This document shows positions 32,140 to 40,941 of a stretch of DNA of 52,509 bases, piece after piece. The DNA is from Lachnospiraceae bacterium UBA6987 (GTDB taxonomy: Bacteria; Bacillota; Clostridia; Lachnospirales; Lachnospiraceae): positions 548 to 53,056 of the forward strand of contig DJYD01000070.1 in assembly GCA_002449955.1 (NCBI GenBank), written 5' to 3'. The position numbers were made by a program, and so were the translations under genes. Under the pieces are notes generated by a model, which was not told the origin of the DNA, ran no database searches, and worked only from the letters and a program-made list of their open reading frames with translations. Positions within the stretch are counted from its first letter, which is position 1; every line of letters begins with the position of its first letter.

Positions 32140-32958
32140 ATGGAAAAACTGATTATCACCGCCGCGATCTGCGGCGCGGAGGTCACCAAGGAGCAGAACC
32201 CGGCGGTCCCGTATACGGTAAGCGAGATCGTGCGTGAGGCAAAGAGCGCCTATGATGCGGGGGCGGCCATCGTGCATCTGCACGTGAGAAAAGACGACGG
32301 CACGCCGACGCAGAGCCGCGAGCGCTTCCGCGAGTGCATTGACGCCATCAAGCGGGAGATCCCGGACGTGATCCTGATTCCGTCCACCGGCGGCGCGGTC
32401 GGCATGAGCGCCGAGGAGCGCCTGCAGCCGACGGAACTCTTCCCCGAGATGGCGACGCTCGACTGCGGCACCTGCAACTTCGGCGACGAGATCTTCGACA
32501 ATACCATGCCGATGATGCGGATCTTCGGCAAACGGATGCTGGAAAATCACATCAAGCCGGAATACGAATGCTTTGAGATGGGACACCTGGACACGATCCT
32601 GAACATGGCGAAAAAGGGTGAAGTGCCCGGCGCGCCGATGCAGTTCAATTTCGTGCTCGGCGTGCCCGGCTGCACACCGGCGACGGTGGGGAATCTGGAC
32701 TGGATGGTAAGGCAGATTCCTGCCGGCAGCACCTGGACCGTGACCGGGATCGGGCGGGCAGCCTTCCCGATGGCGGCGGCCGGCATCATCATGGGCGGTA
32801 ACGTGCGCGTGGGCTTTGAAGACAATCTGTATCTGTCCCGCGGCGTTCTTGCAAAAAGCAACGGTGAGCTGGTAGACAAGGTCGTGCGGCTTGCGCGCGA
32901 ACTCGGCCGCGAGATTGCAGATCCTGCCGAAGCGAGGCGGATACTGGGACTTGCGTGA
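32140..32958 (+). CDS. kce: 3-keto-5-aminohexanoate cleavage enzyme
   Basis: 272 residues, the normal size of the BKACE family. The zinc-binding histidines are in AAIVHLHVRKDDG near residue 45-50. Further family blocks are TAAICGAEVTKEQNPAVPYT at the N-terminus and GGNVRVGFEDNLYLSRG towards the end. It condenses 3-keto-5-aminohexanoate with acetyl-CoA and releases acetoacetate plus 3-aminobutyryl-CoA, the substrate of Kal. It starts 39 bases after kal with GACAGGAG before the ATG. Confidence 0.95.
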   Translation: MEKLIITAAICGAEVTKEQNPAVPYTVSEIVREAKSAYDAGAAIVHLHVRKDDGTPTQSRERFRECIDAIKREIPDVILIPSTGGAVGMSAEERLQPTELFPEMATLDCGTCNFGDEIFDNTMPMMRIFGKRMLENHIKPEYECFEMGHLDTILNMAKKGEVPGAPMQFNFVLGVPGCTPATVGNLDWMVRQIPAGSTWTVTGIGRAAFPMAAAGIIMGGNVRVGFEDNLYLSRGVLAKSNGELVDKVVRLARELGREIADPAEARRILGLA

Positions 32959-32985
32959 CGAAGATCCAAGCGACACGCTGCAGAG

Positions 32986-33024
32986 GAAGTTTCGAATCCC
33001 CTTTTTTCGGGGGTGAGAAACTTT
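32986..33024 (+). repeat. Intraoperonic hairpin between kce and kdd
   Basis: AAGTTTC (32987-32993) pairs with GAAACTT (33017-33023), and inside it CCCC pairs with GGGG around a T-rich loop. No T-run follows the stem. It sits in a 122-base gap inside the operon and may be an RNA processing or stabilising element. Confidence 0.5.
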
Positions 33025-33080
33025 CTCGTGAGCGGGGAGCAGGCCGGAGAGACAAACAATACATTCGAAGGAGATACAGT

Positions 33081-34124
33081 ATGGAACAGTTAAAAGGCAA
33101 TAAATACGGAACACACCGGGTGATCGAGCCGAAGGGCGTGCTGACGCAGGCGGCCTGGAAGATCGACAACGATATGACAAAACACTATTCGAACGAGATC
33201 ATCTGCGACGTGACCTCGCTCAACATCGACTCAGCCTCGTTCACGCAGATCAGCGAGGTCTGCGGCGGTGACGAGCAGAAGATCGGCGAGATGATCATGG
33301 GGATCGTGGCCGAGCGCGGTAAGCAGCAGAACCCGGTAACGGGCTCCGGCGGCATGTTTATCGGTAAGGTGGCCTACATCGGGGACGATCTAAAGAACCG
33401 TGACCTGAAGGTAGGCGATAAGATCGCATCCCTGGTCAGCCTTTCCCTGACCCCGTTAAAGATCGATAAGATCCTGGCGATCCATAAGGAAATCGACCGC
33501 GTTGATATCGTGGGGCAGGCCGTGCTGTTTGAAAGCGGGCTGTATGCGAAGCTTCCGGACGACATGTCTGAGGCGCTGGCACTCGCCGCGCTTGACGTAG
33601 CCGGCGCTCCGGCGCAGGCAAGACGTCTCCCGAAGGAAGGGGACAGCGTGCTGATCCTCGGCGCGAACGGCAAATCCGGCGTTCTCTGCGCGTATGAAGC
33701 CATGAAGAAGGTCGGCCCGAAGGGCAATGTGGTCGGTGTGGTCCGCAATCCCGCACAGGTGCCCGGCCTCATGGAACTCGGCGTGTATCATAAGGTGATC
33801 GTTGCCTCGGCGACGGAACCCGTCGCGGTGCTGGAGAAGGCGCTTGAAGCAAACGGCGGGAAGGAATATGACCTTTCCATCAGCTGCGTGAATGTGGAAG
33901 CCTGCGAGATGAGCGCCATCCTGCCGGTCCGCGAGGGCGGCACCGTCTATTTCTTCTCCATGGCAACCAGCTTTACCCGCGCGGCGCTCGGTGCGGAAGG
34001 CGTCGGCAAGGACATCACCATGATCGTCGGCAACGGCTATGCGAAGGATCACGCCGAGATCACGTTAAATGTGCTGAGAGAAAACAAGAAGATACGCGAT
34101 CTGTTCGATAAAAAATACGTATAA
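33081..34124 (+). CDS. kdd: L-erythro-3,5-diaminohexanoate dehydrogenase
   Basis: 347 residues from ATG 33081, preceded by GAAGGAG. The NAD-binding stretch VLILGANGKSGVLCAYEAM lies near residue 190, and ITMIVGNGYAKDHAEIT near the C-terminus is conserved in this enzyme. It oxidises 3,5-diaminohexanoate to 3-keto-5-aminohexanoate with loss of ammonia, feeding Kce. A reading from 32955 would include the hairpin region and has no ribosome site. Confidence 0.94.
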   Translation: MEQLKGNKYGTHRVIEPKGVLTQAAWKIDNDMTKHYSNEIICDVTSLNIDSASFTQISEVCGGDEQKIGEMIMGIVAERGKQQNPVTGSGGMFIGKVAYIGDDLKNRDLKVGDKIASLVSLSLTPLKIDKILAIHKEIDRVDIVGQAVLFESGLYAKLPDDMSEALALAALDVAGAPAQARRLPKEGDSVLILGANGKSGVLCAYEAMKKVGPKGNVVGVVRNPAQVPGLMELGVYHKVIVASATEPVAVLEKALEANGGKEYDLSISCVNVEACEMSAILPVREGGTVYFFSMATSFTRAALGAEGVGKDITMIVGNGYAKDHAEITLNVLRENKKIRDLFDKKYV

Positions 34125-34146
34125 GCGGCCGATGAAAGGAGAAACC

Positions 34147-35418
34147 ATGATCACCCGCAACGGTTTGTTTGCCGACGTTCCCGAAGAGCAATGGAACGAC
34201 TGGCACTGGCAGGTCAGGAACCGCATCGAGACGGTTGAGGACCTGAAAAAATACATTGAGATCACGCCGGAGGAGGAAGAGGGCATCCGCAAATGCCTGG
34301 GCGTTTTGCGCATGGCGGTCACGCCCTACTATCTTTCCCTGATCGACCTGGATGATCCGCAGGATCCGATCCGCCGTCAGGCGATCCCGACGGCTGCGGA
34401 GCTGCATCAGTCGAAGGCCGATCTCTTGGATCCGCTTCACGAAGATACCGATTCCCCGGTCAAGGGTCTTACGCACCGCTATCCCGACCGCGTGCTGCTG
34501 CTTGTGACGGACCAGTGTTCCATGTACTGCCGCCACTGCACGCGCCGCCGCTTTGCGGGCCAGACCGATCAGGCCGTTCCGACCTCCCAGATTGACGCCT
34601 GCATCGAATATATCCGCGAGCACGAAGAGGTGAGGGACGTCCTGATCTCGGGCGGCGATCCGCTCGTGATGAGCGATGAGCGGCTGGAGTACGTGATCTC
34701 GCGCGTGCGCGCGATCGAGCACGTGGAGATCGTCCGCATTGGCTCCCGCACGCCGGTCGTCATGCCCCAGCGCATTACGCCCGAGCTGTGCGCCATGCTG
34801 AAAAAGTATCATCCGCTGTGGCTAAACACGCATTTCAACCACCCGAAGGAAGTGACGGAGGAGTCAAAGCGCGCCTGCGCAATGCTCGCTGACGCCGGTA
34901 TTCCGCTCGGCAACCAGAGCGTGCTGCTTGCCGGCGTCAACGACTGCGTCTATACCATGAAAAAGCTGATGCACGAGCTCGTGAAGATGCGTGTGCGTCC
35001 GTACTATATTTACCAGTGCGACCTGTCCATGGGGCTCGAGCATTTCAGAACGCCCGTGGGCAAGGGCATCGAGATCATCGAGGCGCTGCGCGGCCACACC
35101 TCCGGCTTTTGCGTGCCGACCTTCGTGGTGGATGCGCCGGGCGGCGGCGGAAAGATCCCGGTCATGCCGCGCTACGTGATCTCCCAGACGCCGCACAAGG
35201 TCATTCTGCGCAACTTCGAGGGCGTGATCACGACTTATACCGAACCGGATAATTATCAGGAGACCTGCCAGTGTGAATACTGCCGGGGCGAACGGGAAGG
35301 AAGGCTTGTGGGCGTAGCCGGATTAGAGCGCGGCCAGAGCTTAAGTCTGGAGCCGAAGGGGCTTGCGAGGACGGAACGCTGCCACGGCGGGCAGAAGGGA
35401 GCGGCGCATGAAGAGTAA
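34147..35418 (+). CDS. kamA: L-lysine 2,3-aminomutase (radical SAM)
   Basis: 423 residues from ATG 34147, with AAAGGAG at proper distance; the ATG at 34132 lacks a site. The radical-SAM cluster motif CSMYCRHC is at about residues 124-131. The PLP lysine lies in APGGGGKIPVMP near residue 336. The C-terminal CQCEYC motif is a likely structural metal site. The enzyme converts L-lysine to L-beta-lysine, the first step of the pathway. The 3' end overlaps kamD by 11 bases. Confidence 0.96.
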   Translation: MITRNGLFADVPEEQWNDWHWQVRNRIETVEDLKKYIEITPEEEEGIRKCLGVLRMAVTPYYLSLIDLDDPQDPIRRQAIPTAAELHQSKADLLDPLHEDTDSPVKGLTHRYPDRVLLLVTDQCSMYCRHCTRRRFAGQTDQAVPTSQIDACIEYIREHEEVRDVLISGGDPLVMSDERLEYVISRVRAIEHVEIVRIGSRTPVVMPQRITPELCAMLKKYHPLWLNTHFNHPKEVTEESKRACAMLADAGIPLGNQSVLLAGVNDCVYTMKKLMHELVKMRVRPYYIYQCDLSMGLEHFRTPVGKGIEIIEALRGHTSGFCVPTFVVDAPGGGGKIPVMPRYVISQTPHKVILRNFEGVITTYTEPDNYQETCQCEYCRGEREGRLVGVAGLERGQSLSLEPKGLARTERCHGGQKGAAHEE

Positions 35419-36967
35419 ACTGGGACTCGACCGGGCGCTCGTTGACCGTGCGCGTACCTCGGCGGCAAAGGTGGCGGAGGATACGCAGCGCTTTATCGAC
35501 TGTCACACCACGGTCGCCGTGGAACGGACGGTCTGCAGGCTGCTCGGCATCGACGGCGTGAACGAGGTGGGCGTGCCCCTGCCGAACGTGGTGGTGGATC
35601 ATCTCTGCGACAAAGACGTCCTGGACGACGGCGCAGCTTACCGCATCGGTGCGGCCATGGCGGAGCTTGGTCTCAGTCCGCAGGAGATCGCGGAGGGCAT
35701 TGACCGCGGCGAGATCGATCTTGCCGCTCTGCCCGGTAAACGTGAAGAAGAGATCCGCGCGGCACTCGCCCCCGTGGTGGAGGCCTCTCTTGCAAGGATC
35801 CGCGGGAACGTCGCAAAACGTCAGGATTATCTGGAGAAATTCGGCGAGAAGGACGGCCCCTACATCTACCTGATCGTTGCGACGGGCAATATTTATGAAG
35901 ATATCACGCAGGCTAAGGCGGCCGCAAAGCAGGGCGCGGACATCATCGCCGTGATCCGCACCACCGGCCAGAGCCTGCTCGATTTCGTGCCTTACGGCGC
36001 GACGACAGAGGGCTTCGGCGGCACCTATGCCACGCAGGAGAACTTCCGTCTGATGCGCGCCGCGCTCGACGAGGTGGGCGAGGAGCAGCACCGCTACATC
36101 CGCCTGTGCAATTATTGCTCTGGCCTGTGCATGCCGGAGATTGCGGCTATGGGCGCTCTCGAACGCCTGGACGTGATGCTGAACGACGCGCTCTACGGCA
36201 TCCTGTTCCGTGACATCAACATGCAGCGCACCATCATCGACCAGTACTTTTCCCGCGTGATCAACAGCTTCGCGGGAGTCATCATCAATACCGGCGAGGA
36301 CAACTATCTGACCACGGCCGACGCCTATGAGGAGGCGCATACGGTGCTGGCGAGCCAGTTTCTGAACGAAGCCTTTGCGAAATGTGCCGGGCTTCCGGAG
36401 GAGCAGATGGGGCTCGGCCATGCCTTTGAGATGGATCCGGACCTGCCGAACGCCTTCCTGTACGAACTGGCGCAGGCTCAGATGGCGCGGGAAATATTTC
36501 CTAATGCACCGCTGAAATACATGCCTCCGACGAAGTTTATGACGGGAAATATCTTCAGAGGCCACGTGCAGGACGCTCTCTTCAACATGGTGACCATCCT
36601 GACCGGACAGAAGATCCACCTGCTCGGCATGATGACCGAAGCGATCCATACGCCTTTCATGAGCGACCGCGCCCTGGCCATTGAGAACGCGCAGTACATT
36701 TTCCGCACGATGCAGGACTTCGGAAGCGAGATCGAATTCAAGGAGGGCGGCATCATCAGGAGCCGCGCAGCCGAGGTGCTGCAGAAGGCGGCGGACCTGC
36801 TCGGCGAAATCGAGCAAATGGGGCTGTTTGCGACCCTGGAGAAGGGCGTCTTTGCCGACATCAAGCGCCCGATCGACGGCGGCAAGGGCCTTGAGGGCGT
36901 CGTGCGCAAGGCAGACGGCTATTTCAATCCTTTCATTGAGGAGATGCGGAAGGAGGAAAAGGCATGA
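35408..36967 (+). CDS. kamD: Lysine 5,6-aminomutase alpha subunit
   Basis: 519 residues from ATG 35408, inside the kamA end and preceded by AGAAGGGAG. The N-terminal MKSKLGLDRALVDRAR and the central IAVIRTTGQSLLDFVPYGAT and YIRLCNYCSGLCMPEIAAM blocks are those of KamD/OraE-type TIM-barrel subunits. With KamE it forms the AdoCbl- and PLP-dependent enzyme that converts beta-lysine to 3,5-diaminohexanoate. Length matches the characterised enzyme of about 516 residues. Confidence 0.95.
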   Translation: MKSKLGLDRALVDRARTSAAKVAEDTQRFIDCHTTVAVERTVCRLLGIDGVNEVGVPLPNVVVDHLCDKDVLDDGAAYRIGAAMAELGLSPQEIAEGIDRGEIDLAALPGKREEEIRAALAPVVEASLARIRGNVAKRQDYLEKFGEKDGPYIYLIVATGNIYEDITQAKAAAKQGADIIAVIRTTGQSLLDFVPYGATTEGFGGTYATQENFRLMRAALDEVGEEQHRYIRLCNYCSGLCMPEIAAMGALERLDVMLNDALYGILFRDINMQRTIIDQYFSRVINSFAGVIINTGEDNYLTTADAYEEAHTVLASQFLNEAFAKCAGLPEEQMGLGHAFEMDPDLPNAFLYELAQAQMAREIFPNAPLKYMPPTKFMTGNIFRGHVQDALFNMVTILTGQKIHLLGMMTEAIHTPFMSDRALAIENAQYIFRTMQDFGSEIEFKEGGIIRSRAAEVLQKAADLLGEIEQMGLFATLEKGVFADIKRPIDGGKGLEGVVRKADGYFNPFIEEMRKEEKA

Positions 36968-37752
36968 GCTCGGGACTCTACGATATGTCTGCAAAGGACT
37001 TTGACAAAACACTCGATCTGACGATGTTAAAGCCCTACGGCGATACGATGAATGACGGCAAGGTGCAGCTTTCCTTCACGCTTCCCGTTCCGAACGACGA
37101 CCGCGGCATGGAGGCGGCGCGCCTCATCAGCCGTCAGATGGGCCTTTCGGAACCGAACGTGGCTTATGCGCGGGCGCTGGATAAGGAATTCACCTTCTAC
37201 GTCGTCTACGGTTCCTGCACCCACAGCGTGGACTACACGAAGATCAAGATCCATGCCATCGAAGACAAGGCCATGGAGATGGATGAGGTGGATGAGTACA
37301 TCCGCGAGCACATCGGCCGGAAGATCGTGGTGATCGGGGCGTCCACCGGCACGGACGCGCATACTGTGGGCATCGACGCCATCATGAACCGCAAGGGCTT
37401 CGCCGGCCATTACGGCCTGGAGCGCTACGAGATGATCGAAGCCTACAATCTGGGCAGCCAGGTCCCGAACGAGGAGTTCCTGGCCAAGGCGCGCGAGGTG
37501 AACGCGGACGTGCTGCTTGTGAGCCAGACCGTCACCCAGAAGAATATCCATATCCAGAACCTGACCGAGCTGATCGAACTTGCGGAAGCCGAAGGGATGC
37601 GCGCGAACCACGTGATGTGCTGCGGCGGCGCCCGGATCACGCACGAGCTCGCGAAGGAGCTGGGCTTTGACGCCGGCTTCGGGCCCGGCAAGTTCGCGAA
37701 CGACGTCGCCACCTTCTGCGTGAAGGAAATGGTAAGAAGAGGAATCAAATAA
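36964..37752 (+). CDS. kamE: Lysine 5,6-aminomutase beta subunit, cobalamin- and PLP-binding
   Basis: 262 residues, with the start overlapping the kamD stop (ATGA). The base-off/His-on cobalamin motif DAHTVG places its histidine at residue 133, and Lys144 in MNRKG is at the position of the PLP-binding lysine known from the clostridial enzyme. The C-terminal part has the Rossmann-like B12 fold (DVLLVSQTVTQKN, CCGGARITHELAKELG). It forms the active aminomutase with KamD; KamBC would reactivate it. Confidence 0.96.
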   Translation: MSSGLYDMSAKDFDKTLDLTMLKPYGDTMNDGKVQLSFTLPVPNDDRGMEAARLISRQMGLSEPNVAYARALDKEFTFYVVYGSCTHSVDYTKIKIHAIEDKAMEMDEVDEYIREHIGRKIVVIGASTGTDAHTVGIDAIMNRKGFAGHYGLERYEMIEAYNLGSQVPNEEFLAKAREVNADVLLVSQTVTQKNIHIQNLTELIELAEAEGMRANHVMCCGGARITHELAKELGFDAGFGPGKFANDVATFCVKEMVRRGIK

Positions 37753-37860
37753 GCGGAAGAACCGAGCAGAGCGGAACAAAGCTTTCGAAGAGGCTTTCAG
37801 ATGTTCGCCTCTGAGAAAGGTTTGTTTAGGATGCGAGGATTATAGCGAAAGGATATCATC

Positions 37861-39816
37861 ATGCAGAAAGTGCTTTGGACACCTTCGGAGGAAGTGAAGA
37901 ATGGCTGCCGCATGGCGGATTTCATGAGGGTTGTGAACCGGGACCGCGGCACGGACTTTCATGAGTATAAGGAACTGTATGCCTGGTCGGTCACGGAGAT
38001 CGAGGCCTTCTGGGATGAACTCTGGCACTACTTTGACGTGATCTGCTCCAGGCCTTACGACAAGGTCGTGGATGATCTGGAAAAGTTTCCCGGAGCAAGA
38101 TGGTTTATCGGGGCAAAAATGAATTATGCGGAGAATATTCTCCGCTTCTGCGACCGTGACGGCGACGTGATCACTTTCCGCGGCGAAGACTTTGAGCGGA
38201 GGACCCTGACCCGCCGCGCGCTGAAAATGCAGGTGGAGCAGCTGGCCACGGCCTTCCGAAACGAGGGAATAAAGCCGGGCGATGCGGTCGCCGGCTACAT
38301 GCCGAACCTTCCGGAGACGATCATCTCCATGTTGGCGGCGGCCTCGGTCGGCGCTGTCTGGTGTTCCTGCGCGACCGATATCGGTGCCATAGCGGCCACG
38401 GACCGCGTGGGCCAGGTAAAGCCGAAGATCCTGGTCACGGCCGACGGCTACCGCTATAAGGGAAAGACCTTCTCCACGCACGACAACGTGCGCGAGTTAG
38501 TAAAGAACATCCCTTCACTCGAACGCACGGTGGTTGTGCACTATGCAGGAGAGGAGAGCTTTGCCGATATCCCGAACGCCGTCCGTTATGAGGATTATCT
38601 GGCGCCCGCTCCCTCTGATTTCTCCTTTGAGCAGGTAGACGCCTCGCACCCCCTCGTCGTCATGTTTTCTTCCGGAACCACCGGCAAGCCAAAATGCATG
38701 GTCCAGTCCCACGCCGGCATCCTGATGAACCAGTTAAAGGAACTGACGCTCCATTGCAACATCCAGGAAGGCAGCAAGCTCTTATACATCACTACCTGCA
38801 GCTGGATGATGTGGAACTGGATGGCAGCAGCCATCGGCACCGGCGCGGAGCTTGTTCTGTACGACGGCAACCCTTCCTACCCGGATGACGCCGCGATCTG
38901 GAAGGTCCTGGAAGAAGAGAAGGTCACGGATTTCGGTCTTTCCGCAAGCTACATCCACATGCTGATCGCGCACGGCTTCAGCCCGAAGGAGCATGCGGAC
39001 CTTTCCGCGCTGCGAGCCATTTCCCAGACCGGCTCGGCGCTTTCGGATGCGGGCTGGGAGTTCGTCTACCGCGAGATAAAGGAGGATTATCACTTCAATT
39101 CCATCGCCGGCGGCACGGATATCAACGGGTGCTTTGGCATCGGCAACATGATGATCCCGGTGGTCTCGGGCGAGCTTTCGGCGCTCGGCCTCGGCGAAAA
39201 GGTGGAATGCTACGATGATGACGGCCGCCCTATCCGTGATAAGGAGGGCGAGCTCGTCTGTGAGAAGCCCATCCCCTCGATGCCAATCTGCTTCTGGAAC
39301 GATCCGGACGGAACGCGTTATTATAACGCCTATTTCACGGTGTACCCGGGCGTCTGGCGCCACGGCGACTATGTGATCCTGCACGGAAACACCGGCGGCC
39401 TTACCTTCTGCGGAAGGAGCGATTCCATCCTGAAGCCTTCGGGGGTGCGCATCGGCACGGCGGAGATCTACAACCAGGTGAATTCCCTGCCCGAGATCGA
39501 GGATTCGCTTGCGGTCGGCCAGAACATAGACGGCGACCAGAGGATCGTCCTTTTTGTGAAATGCCAGCCGGGCTTTTCGCTTGACGACGCGCTCACCAAG
39601 AAGATCAAAACGACCCTTCGCACCAAAGCTTCGCCGCGTCACGTCCCGGCCGTGATCCTGGAAACGCCGGAGATCCCGACGACGCTGAACGGCAAGAAGG
39701 TCGAAAGCTCGGTCACGGCGATCCTGAACGGAAGACCGGTCGGCAACCGCGACGCCCTGTCCAATCCCGAAAGTCTGAAATTCTATGAAGATATCCTGCC
39801 GCAGCTGCAGGAGTAA
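37861..39816 (+). CDS. Acetoacetate--CoA ligase (acetoacetyl-CoA synthetase)
   Basis: 651 residues, the usual size. The N-terminal block SVTEIEAFWDELWHYFDV and the AMP-binding motif VVMFSSGTTGKPKCMVQ near residue 265 are present. The C-terminal TTLNGKKVESSVTAILNGRP carries the catalytic lysine. The acetoacetyl-CoA synthetase subfamily is supported by WFIGAKMNYAEN and by the tail around NPESLKFYEDIL. It would turn the acetoacetate made by Kce into acetoacetyl-CoA at the cost of ATP (AMP + PPi). Most described lysine fermenters use a CoA transferase for this step. It follows kamE by 108 bases and is the last gene before a terminator. Confidence 0.93.
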   Translation: MQKVLWTPSEEVKNGCRMADFMRVVNRDRGTDFHEYKELYAWSVTEIEAFWDELWHYFDVICSRPYDKVVDDLEKFPGARWFIGAKMNYAENILRFCDRDGDVITFRGEDFERRTLTRRALKMQVEQLATAFRNEGIKPGDAVAGYMPNLPETIISMLAAASVGAVWCSCATDIGAIAATDRVGQVKPKILVTADGYRYKGKTFSTHDNVRELVKNIPSLERTVVVHYAGEESFADIPNAVRYEDYLAPAPSDFSFEQVDASHPLVVMFSSGTTGKPKCMVQSHAGILMNQLKELTLHCNIQEGSKLLYITTCSWMMWNWMAAAIGTGAELVLYDGNPSYPDDAAIWKVLEEEKVTDFGLSASYIHMLIAHGFSPKEHADLSALRAISQTGSALSDAGWEFVYREIKEDYHFNSIAGGTDINGCFGIGNMMIPVVSGELSALGLGEKVECYDDDGRPIRDKEGELVCEKPIPSMPICFWNDPDGTRYYNAYFTVYPGVWRHGDYVILHGNTGGLTFCGRSDSILKPSGVRIGTAEIYNQVNSLPEIEDSLAVGQNIDGDQRIVLFVKCQPGFSLDDALTKKIKTTLRTKASPRHVPAVILETPEIPTTLNGKKVESSVTAILNGRPVGNRDALSNPESLKFYEDILPQLQE

Positions 39817-39830
39817 GGGATCTTTCCGTC

Positions 39831-39870
39831 AAAACATGCCGTCCTGACCGGGGCGGCATGTTTTCTTTTG
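39831..39870 (+). terminator. Terminator of the lysine fermentation operon
   Basis: AAAACATGCCG (39831-39841) pairs with CGGCATGTTTT (39854-39864), followed by CTTTTG. Confidence 0.9.
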
Positions 39871-39941
39871 TCTGCCGGTATTCGGTGTTCAGCGGATGCG
39901 ACAGGTAAAGAAATGACAAGGGGAGTATCAGCCATCAGCAC

Positions 39942-39970
39942 TTTACGGCAGCGAGGAAAAGTTGTAAACT
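39942..39970 (+). promoter_or_regulatory. Probable promoter of the GNAT gene
   Basis: TTTACG (39942-39947), 17-base spacer, TAAACT (39965-39970), 49 bases ahead of the start codon. Confidence 0.6.
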
Positions 39971-40018
39971 GGCGGCAGAGAGACCTGCAGGATCCGGCAG
40001 GCTGGAAAGGAAAAAGAA

Positions 40019-40873
40019 ATGATTCGAAAACTGACCGCATTTGAACCGTATCAGAACTTCATCGATGAACTGTGCCGGGATCCGGAATTCCGCGATCCCA
40101 TGCTGGCGAACGAGGAGGAAATGGAGGTCAACCTGCGGCGCGCTCTGGAGAAGCCGCAAGACCGCGTACTCGGGGTGTTCGAGGGCGAAACGCTCACCGG
40201 CCTCTTCGTTTTTCTGATCATTGAAGAAGAAAAATATATCGAGATGATCGTCGGGCTTTCCCGAAGCATGTCGGCTTATGAGGATGTTTTAAATTGGCTT
40301 CAGGAAAATTATCCAGGTTTCAGGGCGGATTTCGTCTTTAACCCAAGGAACCATCTGCTCAGGGACCTGCTGCTAAGGAAGGACGCTGTTTTTGAGCCGG
40401 AACAGATCAAGATGCTTCTTCCCGGCGAAGCGGCGAAAGAAACGGCAAAGCCCGATCCCGCCGGAATCGTGATGCTTTCCGGCCGGGGCGTCAGCGGAAG
40501 CCATGACGAATACCGTGAGCAGTATATTGTCCTGCATGGAAAAGAGGCTTACTGGACGGCGGAAAAAGTACTGGCCAGACCGGACCGCTTCAATGTATTC
40601 CTGGCCGTCGACGGCGGCAGAGCCGTCGGCTACATCGATATCACCAACTGCTATGAAGAAAACGAACCCTACGACCTCTTCGTCGACGAAGCGTACCGCC
40701 GCCGGGGCTGGGGCAGGAAGCTCCTCCAGACAGCCGTCGCGGCGAACTGTCCGAAAGATATGATGCTTCTGACGGATATTGACAATGAACCGGCGATCGC
40801 GCTTTACGAATCATCCGGTTTTGTGAAAGCCGAAGGCCAGGGAAACCTGACTGCCAGCTGGCAGATCAGATAA
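40019..40873 (+). CDS. GNAT family N-acetyltransferase
   Basis: 284 residues, with GGAAAGGAAAAAGAA before the ATG. The C-terminal half is a clear GNAT domain: GYIDITNCYEENEPYDLFVD, then the acetyl-CoA loop YRRRGWGRKLLQ and the end block IALYESSGFVK. The N-terminal half (1-130) looks like a second, degenerate GNAT-like domain (LGVFEGETLTGLFVFLII). The substrate is unknown. It is the first gene of an accessory stretch with the TIR-TPR gene 68 bases downstream on the same strand. Confidence 0.85.
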   Translation: MIRKLTAFEPYQNFIDELCRDPEFRDPMLANEEEMEVNLRRALEKPQDRVLGVFEGETLTGLFVFLIIEEEKYIEMIVGLSRSMSAYEDVLNWLQENYPGFRADFVFNPRNHLLRDLLLRKDAVFEPEQIKMLLPGEAAKETAKPDPAGIVMLSGRGVSGSHDEYREQYIVLHGKEAYWTAEKVLARPDRFNVFLAVDGGRAVGYIDITNCYEENEPYDLFVDEAYRRRGWGRKLLQTAVAANCPKDMMLLTDIDNEPAIALYESSGFVKAEGQGNLTASWQIR

Positions 40874-40941
40874 GCAATGCGGAAAACATGCGATAATAAG
40901 CCTGATTTCGGGGGATTCCCGGGAAAAGAGGACTGCAGTAT

